The translations under genes were made by a program, and so were the position numbers. The notes below the pieces were generated by a model that searched no databases, was not told the origin of the DNA, and saw nothing but the letters and a program-made list of their open reading frames with translations. DNA of 64,000 nucleotides from Streptomyces lydicus (GTDB lineage Bacteria > Actinomycetota > Actinomycetes > Streptomycetales > Streptomycetaceae): positions 5,084,001-5,148,000 of the forward strand of contig NZ_CP017157.1 in the NCBI RefSeq assembly GCF_001729485.1, in the 5' to 3' direction. Each line of letters begins with the position of its first letter. Position 1 is the first letter of the stretch. Shown here piece by piece: positions 52,532 to 61,194 of the stretch.

Positions 52532-53617
52532 ATGCTCGGCACCATCGTGACCGCTTCCGCCGCGGCCGTCGTCGCCGGCCCCGCCGCCGGCCTGCTGGGT
52601 TACCGGCAGTTCAAGCGCGCCGCCCACACGCGGCGGCTGCGCATCGCGTCTCCCGAGGGCATCGACGAATCCGGCTTCGTCCGGATCGGCGGCATCGACC
52701 AGTACGTGTCCGTCCGCGGCGAGGACCGCCGCAACCCCGTGATCCTGGAGATCCACGGCGGCCCCGGCGCCTCCAACCTCGTCTTCGCGCCGCGCACCCG
52801 GGCCTGGGAGAAGCACTTCACCCTCGTGCGGTGGGACCTGCCCGGCGCCGGTAAGACCTTCGGCCGCGGCGGACCGACCGGACAGGGCGAGATGAGCCTG
52901 GCCCGGCTGGAGCGCGACGCCGTGGAGCTGACCGAGCACGTACGCGCCCGGCTCGGGGTCGACAAGGTGCTCCTGGTCGCCAACTCCTTCGGCAGCGTCA
53001 TCGGGCTCCGTCTGGCCCGCAGCCACCCCGAGCTCTACTCCGCGTACGTCGGCACCGACCAGAACATCGCCGCGGGCGGCCGCGACCGGGCGGCCGCCCA
53101 CCACGCCCTGTGCGAGCGGCTGCGCGCGGCGGGCAAGCACAAGGAACTCGCCACCGTCACCGCCATGACGGCGGACGCGACGGTCTGGAGTGCCCAGCAG
53201 TGGTCGCAGTACGCCAAGCTCGTCGTCACCACCGACCCGCTGACCTACGACACCATGAAGACCGTGGTCATCCGCTCCCTGTGGTTCTCCCCGCTCCACA
53301 CGCTCCGCGAGCTGTCCACGTACCTGAAGGGCATGACCTTCGCCGAACAGCTCGGGCCGCAGGCCGTCGCCATCGACGAGCACGCCGAAGGCACCGCGTT
53401 CCGCTTGCCGGTCTTCATCTTCCAGGGCGACCAGGACGTCGTCACTCCGCCCGAGCCGGCCCGGCAGTTCCTCGACGACATCACCGCGCCGGTCAAGGAC
53501 TTCGCCCTCATCCGGGACGCCGGCCACTTCGCGTCCTTCCGCCACCCCGACCAGTTCCTCGACCTCATGCTCACCAAGGTCCGCCCGGTGCTCACCCGGA
53601 ATCCGGTCAGCAGCTGA
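52532..53617 (+). CDS. Alpha/beta hydrolase, proline iminopeptidase-like
   Basis: A 361-residue alpha/beta hydrolase. The oxyanion region is HGGPG (75-79), the nucleophile is S152 in NSFGS, then GDQDVVTP with the acid and a C-terminal GHF histidine. The HGGPG motif and cap are those of proline iminopeptidase-type S33 enzymes. An N-terminal hydrophobic segment (4-23) may anchor it in the membrane. GGGGGA precedes the ATG. Regulation by the divergent TetR suggests a substrate-induced detoxifying or catabolic role (inference). Confidence 0.87.
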   Translation: MLGTIVTASAAAVVAGPAAGLLGYRQFKRAAHTRRLRIASPEGIDESGFVRIGGIDQYVSVRGEDRRNPVILEIHGGPGASNLVFAPRTRAWEKHFTLVRWDLPGAGKTFGRGGPTGQGEMSLARLERDAVELTEHVRARLGVDKVLLVANSFGSVIGLRLARSHPELYSAYVGTDQNIAAGGRDRAAAHHALCERLRAAGKHKELATVTAMTADATVWSAQQWSQYAKLVVTTDPLTYDTMKTVVIRSLWFSPLHTLRELSTYLKGMTFAEQLGPQAVAIDEHAEGTAFRLPVFIFQGDQDVVTPPEPARQFLDDITAPVKDFALIRDAGHFASFRHPDQFLDLMLTKVRPVLTRNPVSS

Positions 53618-53638
53618 CGACCACCTGCCGGCCCCACC

Positions 53639-53665
53639 GGGCGGGCGGCCACGCGCCGCCCGCCC
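53639..53665. terminator. Bidirectional terminator
   Basis: Perfect 11-bp stem GGGCGGGCGGC/GCCGCCCGCCC with a 5-base loop sits between the convergent hydrolase and MFS genes. Confidence 0.8.
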
Positions 53666-53696
53666 TCCGCCCGTCGGACGAACAGCGTCAGAACCG

Positions 53697-54950
53697 CTAC
53701 GAGGACCGCGACTGCATTCCCCGTACCGAAGGGACCACGAGGGGGCAGAGGGTGAGGACGATCCACAGGAATCCGCCGAGCAGTGCCACCCGGGGAGCCC
53801 CGAACGCGTTCGCCAGCGGGGCTGCGGAGAGTTGCCCCACCGGGATGGCGAGGAAGGAACCGAGATTGTCGTACGAGGAGATCCTGGCGATCACGTTCCT
53901 CGGGATCTGCTCCTGCAAGGTGCTGTCCCAGGCAATGCTGTAGAAGCCGAGGCTCAACCCCGCGACAAAGGTGGCGGCGGCGAGCCAGTACACGTTCGTC
54001 ACGAGGCCCAGCGCGATCAGCGGAAGGCCCATCAGCGCCGCGCAGGTCTGCGCCACGGGGAGCAGGCGCTTCAAGGTGATCCGGTACAACAGCACGGCCA
54101 TGAGCAGCAGACCGACCGCCCTGACGCTGAGCACGAGCCCCCAGGAGGTCTCGCCGATGCGCTGCTTCGCGATGAGCGGGCCGAGCACGGTCCAGATGCC
54201 GACCTGAATGCAGTTCGCCATGCCGAAGGACGCGACGATCGTCCACACCCAGGTTCGCGACCTGAATTCCGTCCAGCCCTCACGCAGGGACCTCAGGACG
54301 CCGGCCGTGCGGGGCGGCGGGCTGCCGGTCACCTTCAGCCGCGCCATGCAGAGCGCCGCGACCAAGTAGGTGGCGGCGTCGAGGGAAATGGCCCAGCCAC
54401 CGCCTCCGGTGGCGACGATCGTGGCGGCGACGGTCGGCCCCAGCACCTTCGCGGCGTTCTTCGCCGATCCGAGAGCGGAATTCGCCCGCTGGATCTGCGA
54501 CGTGGGAACGAGGTCCGGCACGATGCCGCGCAGGGCCGGATTCGTGAAGGCCGCCGTGGTTCCGTTGAGGGCCTCCAGCAGGATCAGGGAACCGAGGTCG
54601 TAGTTCCCGGAGAGCAGCAGGAAGGCGACGACCGCTTGCGTCAGCGCGGCACCGAGGTGGGAGACGAGGAGGACCAGACGTCGCGGGAACCGGTCACCGA
54701 CGACGCCGCCGGCCAGGGTGAAGACGATGAGCGGGACGGTGTTGGCGGTCAGCACCGCCCCCATGTCACCGGCGCTGTTCGACGCGTTGAGCACCGAAAG
54801 GGACAACGCCACCGGCGTCATCGCACTGCCCAGCAGCGAGACGAGCCGGCCGGCGAAGAACCATCGGAATGCCGGCAGCGCGAAGGGACTACCGGCCGCG
54901 TCGGGCGGGTCTTCCGCCGCGCTCTCGACTTTGAGGCTCATTTTCTCCAC
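53697..54950 (-). CDS. MFS exporter (EntS/MFS_3-like)
   Basis: A 417-residue membrane protein with twelve predicted helices and the loop motif GGVVGDRFPRRLVLL between helices 2 and 3. It resembles the MFS_3 exporters that include the enterobactin exporter EntS. Substrate unknown; no siderophore gene is next to it. Start may be the GTG at 54950 or the ATG at 54941, and neither has ideal Shine-Dalgarno spacing. Confidence 0.85.
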   Translation of the reverse strand: MEKMSLKVESAAEDPPDAAGSPFALPAFRWFFAGRLVSLLGSAMTPVALSLSVLNASNSAGDMGAVLTANTVPLIVFTLAGGVVGDRFPRRLVLLVSHLGAALTQAVVAFLLLSGNYDLGSLILLEALNGTTAAFTNPALRGIVPDLVPTSQIQRANSALGSAKNAAKVLGPTVAATIVATGGGGWAISLDAATYLVAALCMARLKVTGSPPPRTAGVLRSLREGWTEFRSRTWVWTIVASFGMANCIQVGIWTVLGPLIAKQRIGETSWGLVLSVRAVGLLLMAVLLYRITLKRLLPVAQTCAALMGLPLIALGLVTNVYWLAAATFVAGLSLGFYSIAWDSTLQEQIPRNVIARISSYDNLGSFLAIPVGQLSAAPLANAFGAPRVALLGGFLWIVLTLCPLVVPSVRGMQSRSS

Positions 54951-55105
54951 TCGAACGACCCGGAGGCGGCAGGGCTGCGGGGATGCAGCAGAGCCCGAAG
55001 CCGAACGAGCCTACCGGGCCAACTCGCCTGATTCACGCGAATATTGGCCGGGGAGCGCGGGGCCGCGGAGGCGCCGGCGGACCAGCGGCGCCTCCGCGGA
55101 CGGAT

Positions 55106-56029
55106 TCAGCTCACACGCAGGGTGAGGGCGGCGGTGTGCAGCGTGCCCGCGGTCCGGAACTGCAGGAACAGCCGCCAGTTGCCGGACTTGGGCAGCTCGG
55201 CGTGGAAGGACAGGCGCGGCCCGCCGCGGCGCCCCTTGGCCTCGGTCTCCGGGTGGAGGTGGGCGAAGGCTTGATCGCCTTCGTGGAAGGCGGTCAGGTG
55301 CGCGTAGGTGCCCAGGTACGGCTGAAGGTCGGTGACCGGCTTGCCGTCCTTGCTGACGGTCACGGTCAGCGGGTGGGCCATGCCGGCCATCAGCTCACCG
55401 TGCACGGTGACGGTGTAGCCGTCGGCGGTGGTGGTCGTGGCCGCCTTCGGCAGGACGGCGGTGGCTGCCGAGCCGGGCACGGTGACGGTGCGGCTGAGCA
55501 CGAAGTCCTTTCCCTTGCCCGCGCCGGTCCGGGGCGTGAACTGGGTGAACAGCCGCCAGGAGCCGGGCCGGAGCGCGGCGAGGCCGGCGGTCCAGGTGCC
55601 GTCGTCGGCCATGGTGGGGTGCAGGTGCTGGAAGCCGGTCAGATCGGAGCGGATGGCGTAGAAGTGCAGGCGCTTGGTCTGCTCGACGGCGAAGTCGGTG
55701 ACCGGCTCGCCGTTCGGGCCGGTGATGGCGAACCGGTAGTCGGTGGCCTTTCCGGAGGGCAGCGTGGCGGCCTTCGCGGCCAGCGTGTAGCCGTCCTTCT
55801 TGGTGACCAGGCCGTCCCCGGTGTTCATGTTCATGCCGGGCATGCCGGGCATGGCGGAGTCGCCGTGGTGGCTGCCCGGGGCCGCGGAGGACGGCGTAGC
55901 CCTTCCCGGAGCCGAGGAGGCCGGCGAGGTGGGGGAGCCGCACGCGGTCAATGCCAGCACGAGGGCGCCGCCGAGGGAGGCGGCGATCGTGGTGCGGCGG
56001 CGTGCGGACGAACGGGAAACGAGGGACAT
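55106..56029 (-). CDS. Met/His-rich lipoprotein, possible copper-handling
   Basis: A 307-residue lipoprotein with lipobox LTAC. The first mature stretch is Ser/Pro-rich, then HHGDSAMPGMPGMNMN, a soft metal-binding type of sequence. Two copies of a beta domain follow, each with a LHFYAIRSDLTGFQHLHP / AHLTAFHEGDQAFAHLHP core and a SWRLF(T/L)QF strand. The Met/His composition and the DUF6153-like neighbour suggest extracellular copper binding or sensing (inference). ATG at 56029. Function not established. Confidence 0.7.
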   Translation of the reverse strand: MSLVSRSSARRRTTIAASLGGALVLALTACGSPTSPASSAPGRATPSSAAPGSHHGDSAMPGMPGMNMNTGDGLVTKKDGYTLAAKAATLPSGKATDYRFAITGPNGEPVTDFAVEQTKRLHFYAIRSDLTGFQHLHPTMADDGTWTAGLAALRPGSWRLFTQFTPRTGAGKGKDFVLSRTVTVPGSAATAVLPKAATTTTADGYTVTVHGELMAGMAHPLTVTVSKDGKPVTDLQPYLGTYAHLTAFHEGDQAFAHLHPETEAKGRRGGPRLSFHAELPKSGNWRLFLQFRTAGTLHTAALTLRVS

Positions 56030-56128
56030 CGCGAGAGTCTTTCGAGGGGGCGCACCACGCCGGGCGGTGCGCGGGTGAACAGGACGCCGTCTCGGGCCCG
56101 GGATGAATCCGGGTCCGTCAGGCACCTG

Positions 56129-56605
56129 TCACGTCCGCGTGACGCACACCCGCAGCAGCACTCCTCGCCCGTCTCTGGGCGGCCCTCTCCACCGCGTGAC
56201 AGCGGCGGTCAACAGCCCGCACCCCAGGGCGCCGCACGCTCCGAGGTCCACCGCGGCCGGCGCGCCGAGCGCCGGCAGCGACGGGGAGGGATGCGCGGGG
56301 GTGGAGACGCACAGTGTGCCGGCCGCGGCGGAGGAGGTCGGAGGGGAACTATCGGCGCGGTGCCCGGTCGGGAATGCCTCCGCGTGCGAGCCGCTCACAG
56401 CGGGCGCGCCGTGCGCCCCCGGCATGGACCCCGCCATGGACCCGGCCATCGCCCCGTGGCACCCGCCGGCAGCCGAAGCCGGCGACCCGTGCATCAGGAA
56501 CAGCCCCAGGAGGACGACGCAGACCGCCAGCAGCCGGGCCACTGGTGGCCTGCTCGGCGTTCCGGTGCGGTTCACGGGGCGGCCCTTCCCTGACTCTGTG
56601 CGCAT
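56129..56605 (-). CDS. DUF6153-like small exported protein
   Basis: A 158-residue protein with a single N-terminal hydrophobic segment containing LFLMHGSPASA. It is followed by His/Met/Gly/Ser-rich sequence (CHGAMAGSMAGSMPGAHGAP) and a second hydrophobic stretch ending near two cysteines. This is the look of the small streptomycete DUF6153 proteins, whose function is unknown. It lies just upstream of the Met/His-rich lipoprotein on the same strand, so the two may be co-expressed. ATG 56605 is chosen; a longer start would add a low-complexity serine run. Confidence 0.6.
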   Translation of the reverse strand: MRTESGKGRPVNRTGTPSRPPVARLLAVCVVLLGLFLMHGSPASAAGGCHGAMAGSMAGSMPGAHGAPAVSGSHAEAFPTGHRADSSPPTSSAAAGTLCVSTPAHPSPSLPALGAPAAVDLGACGALGCGLLTAAVTRWRGPPRDGRGVLLRVCVTRT

Positions 56606-56702
56606 CGCCGGCGCAGCACGCGAGGATGCCGACGAAGAGAACGACGACGAGGAAGACGATACCCCTACCCCGTATCCACGGAACGGGGGGTCCGGGTAAG
56701 CC

Positions 56703-57257
56703 TCACCCGAGTCGGAGGTTCCAGCGGCCGGCACGGCCCGTGAGGTGGACGCGGGTGAGCGGCCGCAGGTCGATGCGCCAGAACGCGTGCGGGGGCGCGG
56801 TCAGCGCGTGGACGACGGCGGCGCGGGCCACGGAGGGGTCCGCGAGGGCCAGGACGCGGCCGGTGCCGTCGGGCAGCTGATCCATCCAGTCGGCGATGCG
56901 CCGGCACAACTGGCTGACGGATTCGCCACCGTGGGGAGCGGCGTCAGGGTCGGTCGTCCAGGCCGCCAGCGCGTCCGGATCGGTGGCGGCCAGCTCGTCG
57001 AGGGCGCGGCCGCGCCAGGTGCCCAGGTCGAGCTCGCGCAGCGCGGGGTCGACCGCGGGGTCCAGGCCGAGGGCCGCGGCGGTTTCCCGGCAGCGCCGGC
57101 TCGGGCCGGAGAGCTGGCGGTCGCCCGTCGGCAGGTCGCCGGCGAGCGCCCGGGCCTGCTGCCGGCCGGGCTCGTCCAACGAGCCGTCGTCATCCACCCG
57201 CGCCTCGCGCAGGGCGGGCCCGGGGGCCGGGGTGAGCAAGGTCAACCTGATCGTCAT
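56703..57257 (-). CDS. Histidine phosphatase-family protein (degenerate motif)
   Basis: A 184-residue phosphoglycerate mutase-like protein. ELDLGTWRG and PHGGES keep the family pattern, but the catalytic RHG near the N-terminus is replaced by TPAPG, so the phospho-accepting histidine is missing. CobC-like phosphatases of the cobalamin pathway belong to this fold, and the gene lies beside a cobalamin riboswitch on the opposite strand. It may be non-catalytic or bind cobalamin precursors (speculative). Confidence 0.75.
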   Translation of the reverse strand: MTIRLTLLTPAPGPALREARVDDDGSLDEPGRQQARALAGDLPTGDRQLSGPSRRCRETAAALGLDPAVDPALRELDLGTWRGRALDELAATDPDALAAWTTDPDAAPHGGESVSQLCRRIADWMDQLPDGTGRVLALADPSVARAAVVHALTAPPHAFWRIDLRPLTRVHLTGRAGRWNLRLG

Positions 57258-57380
57258 GGGCGGAAGGCTAGGGGGTGTCTCCCCCGGGCCCTGCACCGGC
57301 GGCGGGGACCGGGGCAGCAGGAAAGGAGGCAGGGCATCTTGGCTTGTATGGGTCGGTGCCGGTACCGTCTGGTGCGATAG

Positions 57381-57494
57381 GACGACGGCGCGAACGGAAG
57401 TCCGGTGCAAGCCCGGCACGGTCGCGCCACTGTGTGCTGTACGACCCCCGCACCGCGGGAAGTTGTGCAGTGAGTCAGACCCGGCGCCGTCGTC
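57381..57494 (+). ncRNA. Cobalamin riboswitch
   Basis: The leader of cbtB holds the cobalamin-riboswitch core: AAGTCCGGTGCAAGCCCGGC followed by the B12-box-type GGTCGCGCCACTGT, and a GTCAGACC element near the 3' end. The 11-bp closing stem GACGACGGCGC (57381-57391) pairs with GCGCCGTCGTC (57484-57494). Between it and the GAGGAGG of cbtB lies GGGA...TCCC, a possible sequestering hairpin. Cobalamin binding would lower expression of the CbtBA transporter. Confidence 0.93.
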
Positions 57495-57539
57495 GCGTGC
57501 TCCAACGAACGGGACGCGTGTTCCCGAGGAGGTACCGCC

Positions 57540-57761
57540 GTGGCTCACACCTCAGCCGCTCCTGCCCCCCTGTCCTCGCCGGCCGTGACGAAGCTGCCGA
57601 TCCGGGCGATCCTGCCCTGGGCGGCGTTCTTCGGCCTGCTGATGCTGGTCCTGCTGTACTTCGTCGGCGCCGAGCAGGGCGCCACCTCCCTCCTCTCCGG
57701 CGCGGGCGTCCACGAGTGGGTGCACGATGGCCGGCACCTGCTCGGATTCCCCTGCCACTGA
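57540..57761 (+). CDS. cbtB: Cobalt transporter subunit CbtB
   Basis: A 73-residue protein with one membrane helix (ILPWAAFFGLLMLVLLYFVG) and the metal-binding C-terminus HEWVHDGRHLLGFPCH, the CbtB hallmark. Together with CbtA it is predicted to import cobalt for B12 synthesis. GTG start 57540 with GAGGAGG, directly under the cobalamin riboswitch. cbtA begins 20 bp later. Confidence 0.93.
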   Translation: MAHTSAAPAPLSSPAVTKLPIRAILPWAAFFGLLMLVLLYFVGAEQGATSLLSGAGVHEWVHDGRHLLGFPCH

Positions 57762-57780
57762 CGACGGGCGGGACAGCCGC

Positions 57781-58533
57781 ATGAATTCCGCCACCGTCCG
57801 TACGCTGCTGGTCCGCGGCATGCTGGCCGGCCTGGCCGCGGGTCTGCTGGCCTTCGGGCTGGCCTACCTGATCGGCGAGCCGGGAGTGAACGCGGGCATC
57901 GCGTACGAGGACGCCCACACCCACGAGCACGAGATGGAACTCGTCAGCCGTGCGGTGCAGTCCACCGGCGGCCTGGCCACCGCGGTGCTGGTCTTCGGCA
58001 CCGCGGTGGGCGGGATCGCCGCGTTGGTGTTCTGCTGCGCCCTGGGGCGCATCGGCCGGTTCGGCGCACGGGCGACCGCCGCCCTGATCGCCGCAAGCGC
58101 CTTCGTCGCCGTCTACCTGGTGCCGTTCTTGAAGTACCCGGCCAATCCACCGGGGTCCAACGAGCCCGACACCATCGGCAAGCGCACCGCGCTGTACTTC
58201 GGGATGATCGCGCTGACCGTGCTGGTCGGCGTCGGCGCGGTGATCGTCGGCCGCCGCCTGGCCGGACGGTTCGGCAACTGGAACGCCACCCTCGGCGCGG
58301 CGGCGGGTTTCCTCGCGGTCATCGCCCTGGCCATGGCGTTCCTTCCCGCGGTCAACGAGACGCCCGAGGACTTCCCGGCCACCGTGCTGTGGCAGTTCCG
58401 TCTCGCCTCACTCGGCATTCAGGCACTGCTGTGGACCGCCTTCGGCGTGATCTTCGGCATCCTCGCCGAGCGGGCCCTACGACCGCACACCCCGCAGGCG
58501 GACCGGGCGACGGAACTGCCCACACCCGCCTGA
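57781..58533 (+). CDS. cbtA: Cobalt transporter subunit CbtA
   Basis: A 250-residue membrane protein with about six helices, including a His-rich first loop (YEDAHTHEHEMELVSR) typical of CbtA and thought to contact cobalt. It lies in an operon with cbtB under the cobalamin riboswitch. A strong terminator follows at 58546. Confidence 0.93.
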   Translation: MNSATVRTLLVRGMLAGLAAGLLAFGLAYLIGEPGVNAGIAYEDAHTHEHEMELVSRAVQSTGGLATAVLVFGTAVGGIAALVFCCALGRIGRFGARATAALIAASAFVAVYLVPFLKYPANPPGSNEPDTIGKRTALYFGMIALTVLVGVGAVIVGRRLAGRFGNWNATLGAAAGFLAVIALAMAFLPAVNETPEDFPATVLWQFRLASLGIQALLWTAFGVIFGILAERALRPHTPQADRATELPTPA

Positions 58534-58545
58534 CCGACCGCACCT

Positions 58546-58585
58546 GAGGGGCCCGTGCCGGGGGCGCGACCGGCACGGGCCCCTC
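58546..58585. terminator. Strong bidirectional terminator after cbtA
   Basis: Perfect 15-bp stem GAGGGGCCCGTGCCG/CGGCACGGGCCCCTC with a 10-base loop separates convergent cbtA and the glycosidase gene. Confidence 0.85.
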
Positions 58586-58650
58586 GTGCACGCCACGGAC
58601 GGGCGACCGGTGAGCGTCGCGCGGGGCCGGGTGCCGGCCGTTCGGCATGC

Positions 58651-59631
58651 CTACGACAGCGGCTGCGTGATCACGCCGAAGAAATTCCCGACGGCGCGCT
58701 GAACTCCCGGGAACGACTCGGCGCCGTACGGGACGTTCATCAGGATCGGGTTGTTGTTGCCGTCGCGGCACGCCATCGCGGTGGAGCCCCCGCCGTCGAG
58801 ATTGAGCGCCTTGGCGGCCCCGGCGATGATCAGCCATTGCGCGATGTCGTAGAAGGCGCCTCCGTTGGGCCACGCGGCGTTCTCGCACCCGTCGAGCGTC
58901 ACGAGGTACAGGTACTGCCCGTCGGCGCTCACACCGACCGCGGTGCGCCCGGCCACCCTCTCGGAGGGAGACGCCGAGGGCGTCGCCATGTTGACCCCGT
59001 TGTCGACCAGTAGCAGCGGCTGCCCCGGCTGGTACAGCTGAGGTGGCCAGCCCGCGCCCGGGTTCGGGCTGCCCGCGATCGCCGTGTACGTACCCGACGG
59101 CCAATGCGGATCGGCCTCCGTGACGAGTTGGAAGGTCACCTCGTTCCCCTGCGAGATCAGCATCGCCATCGCGCCGGCGTAGTTCTGGTTCGGCACGTCG
59201 GCAGTCTGCTGCGGAGTGGGTTGCGGCGCCGGGACCCTGGGATCGCACACGACATTTCCGTGCGAGATGGCGAGTCCCATCAGCGAGAAATTGCCACCGG
59301 CGACGTCCGTGTCGTACCAGGAGAAGTTCGCGTTGATCGCGACCATCACGGTCGGGTTCGCACTCAAGAACCCGGTCACCGTGTCTCCGAGCGTCTGGTA
59401 CTTCCCACCCGCCGGCGTGGTGCAGAAGGAGACGTTCGCATTCTGCAGGTCGATGCGCACCACATTGACGTTCTGCTTTCGCGCGACCGGCAGAGCGGTG
59501 TCGAAGGCGAGATCGGCCGTGCCCACCGCGCGGCAGATCCCCTGGTACCACGGCTGCCAGTCGGTGAAGAGGTACGGCGTGGCGGTCGACGTCTCCGTCG
59601 AGAGATCTGCACTGGTGACGGCCTGGTCCAT
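58651..59631 (-). CDS. Phosphodiester glycosidase-family (NAGPA-like) protein
   Basis: A 326-residue protein with the NAGPA domain signature NLDGGGSTAMA near the C-terminus and a conserved DNGVNM. It starts directly with the domain; no signal peptide is seen from ATG 59631, which has GGAGAG upstream. An upstream in-frame ATG at 59739 would add 36 residues but still no clear leader. The family removes N-acetylglucosamine-phosphodiester caps or trims exopolysaccharide linkages. The lack of an export signal is odd for that role. Confidence 0.8.
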   Translation of the reverse strand: MDQAVTSADLSTETSTATPYLFTDWQPWYQGICRAVGTADLAFDTALPVARKQNVNVVRIDLQNANVSFCTTPAGGKYQTLGDTVTGFLSANPTVMVAINANFSWYDTDVAGGNFSLMGLAISHGNVVCDPRVPAPQPTPQQTADVPNQNYAGAMAMLISQGNEVTFQLVTEADPHWPSGTYTAIAGSPNPGAGWPPQLYQPGQPLLLVDNGVNMATPSASPSERVAGRTAVGVSADGQYLYLVTLDGCENAAWPNGGAFYDIAQWLIIAGAAKALNLDGGGSTAMACRDGNNNPILMNVPYGAESFPGVQRAVGNFFGVITQPLS

Positions 59632-60050
59632 GGCGACTCTCCGCGGTGTCTTCGTCGAGTTTGCACAGCAATATTCCTGAGCGGCATGATGCCGCCCTTT
59701 TCGCGCGCCGCATTGTTGCCACGCCACGGCGGAAAACACCGGCCGCTAGCCCGCGCAGGTCAATGCCGCTGACGGCAATTCATGCACGCGAAGAGACACG
59801 GCGGATATCTTTTCCCGGCCTCCCGTCCACTTTTTCCGAGATCGGGAATGAAGAGCCTGGCTGCTGACCGGGGGGACGGGGCCGCCGAACGTTCCGGGCC
59901 ATCGCACCCACCGGGGAAGGATGGCGTGGGCATGATGAGTGCGCTTCCCTTTCGCACCGTAGGACGAGGGTCGCGCAACGGGGGGCGGCGCATCGATCCG
60001 CGGCCCCGGACGGTTCGGGCCGGGGCCGCGTGGACGGGAGGAGCGTGCGC
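59632..60050. other. Intergenic region with small palindrome
   Basis: A 419-bp gap between the divergent glycosidase and LysR genes, less GC-rich than average near 59650-59700. It contains GCGGCATGATGCCGC (59681-59695), a near-perfect palindrome followed by CCTTTT. Short frames here show no family features. A LysR site is plausible but unproven. Confidence 0.4.
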
Positions 60051-61010
60051 ATGGAGCTGGAGCTTCGGCACCTGAGGGTGCTGTGTGCGATCGCCGACGC
60101 CGGGAGCGTGGGCCGGGCCGCGTCGGAGCTGGGGTACTCGCAGCCGGCCATGAGCACCCAACTCCAGCGCATCGAGCAGTACTTCGGCCATCCGCTGTTC
60201 GAGCGGAACTCCTCGGGCGTGGAGCTGACGCGGTACGGCACGGAAGTCCTGGCCCAGGCCCGTGACGTCCTGGCCCGCGCGGCCGCGATCGGGCGCCGGC
60301 CGACCGCGGACGGCGTGGGAACGCCCCGCCCGCTGCGGCTGGCCGCGACCAACACACCGGCCCTCGCCGGCATGCTCATCCGGCTCCGCAGCCGACTGCC
60401 CGACCTGGCCCTCACGGTGAGCAGTGTGTATCCGTCCTCGGAGATCGTCGAACTCCTGGAGCAGGACGAGCTGGACGCCGCGATCGCCGCGGACTACCCC
60501 GGACTCGAACTGCGGCACTCGACGGCCGTGGCACACCGCGGGATCGTCACCGAGCCGTCCTTCGTCGCGCTGCCGGCCGGGCATCGGCTGCGGCACTTCC
60601 GGGAGGTGGCGCTCGCCGACCTCGCCGACGACGCGTGGTTCCTGACCCCGGACGACGGGGCGGGCTGGCCCGGGGTGTTCTACGCGGCCTGCCGCGCGGC
60701 CGGATTCACCCCGGCGACGGTCCACGAATTCCTGGGCGACCAGCAGCAGTTGCAGAACATGATTGCCGAAGGCATCGGGGTTTCCGTCGTGCAAGCGACG
60801 CTCCGGCCGCTCCCCGGTGTCCTCGTCAAACCGCTGGTCGGCACACCCCTGTGGTGCCGTTACGTGCTGGCCTGGCGGCGCGGGGGCCTCGCCGACGAGG
60901 TGGGGGACGCGCTTCTCGCCTCCGCCGCCGCGGCATACCGCGCTCTCATCGCGCAGTCACCGCACTTCCGCACGTGGGCCGCGCGGACCTGGAGTGTGGC
61001 CAGGCGCTGA
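60051..61010 (+). CDS. LysR-family transcriptional regulator
   Basis: A 319-residue LysR protein: winged helix at 1-60 (ELRHLRVLCAIADAGSVGRAASELGYSQPAMSTQLQRIEQ) and an effector domain. GGGAGGAG precedes the ATG. It is divergent from the NAGPA-like gene and upstream of the collagenase in the same direction, with 184 bp between. It may control either; no direct evidence. Confidence 0.9.
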   Translation: MELELRHLRVLCAIADAGSVGRAASELGYSQPAMSTQLQRIEQYFGHPLFERNSSGVELTRYGTEVLAQARDVLARAAAIGRRPTADGVGTPRPLRLAATNTPALAGMLIRLRSRLPDLALTVSSVYPSSEIVELLEQDELDAAIAADYPGLELRHSTAVAHRGIVTEPSFVALPAGHRLRHFREVALADLADDAWFLTPDDGAGWPGVFYAACRAAGFTPATVHEFLGDQQQLQNMIAEGIGVSVVQATLRPLPGVLVKPLVGTPLWCRYVLAWRRGGLADEVGDALLASAAAAYRALIAQSPHFRTWAARTWSVARR

Positions 61011-61194
61011 CCGGCCCGTTCCCCCGTGCCCGTCGCCGCCCCAACGTTCGGATTCGCCGCCTCCACCCGGATGTTATGGCGCATGCGTCTCAAGTGCTAT
61101 GTCACACCTTATTGTTGCCCGTCGCGTGCGCTGAGAAGGTGCCACACACGCCTCAGCTCAACCTCGAGGCGCATCTGCCCACAAAGGAGCACGG

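Noticed and set aside
59646..60030. Short plus-strand frames of 73 to 97 codons between the glycosidase and LysR genes
   Set aside because: No ribosome binding sites, no domain features, and the composition looks intergenic.
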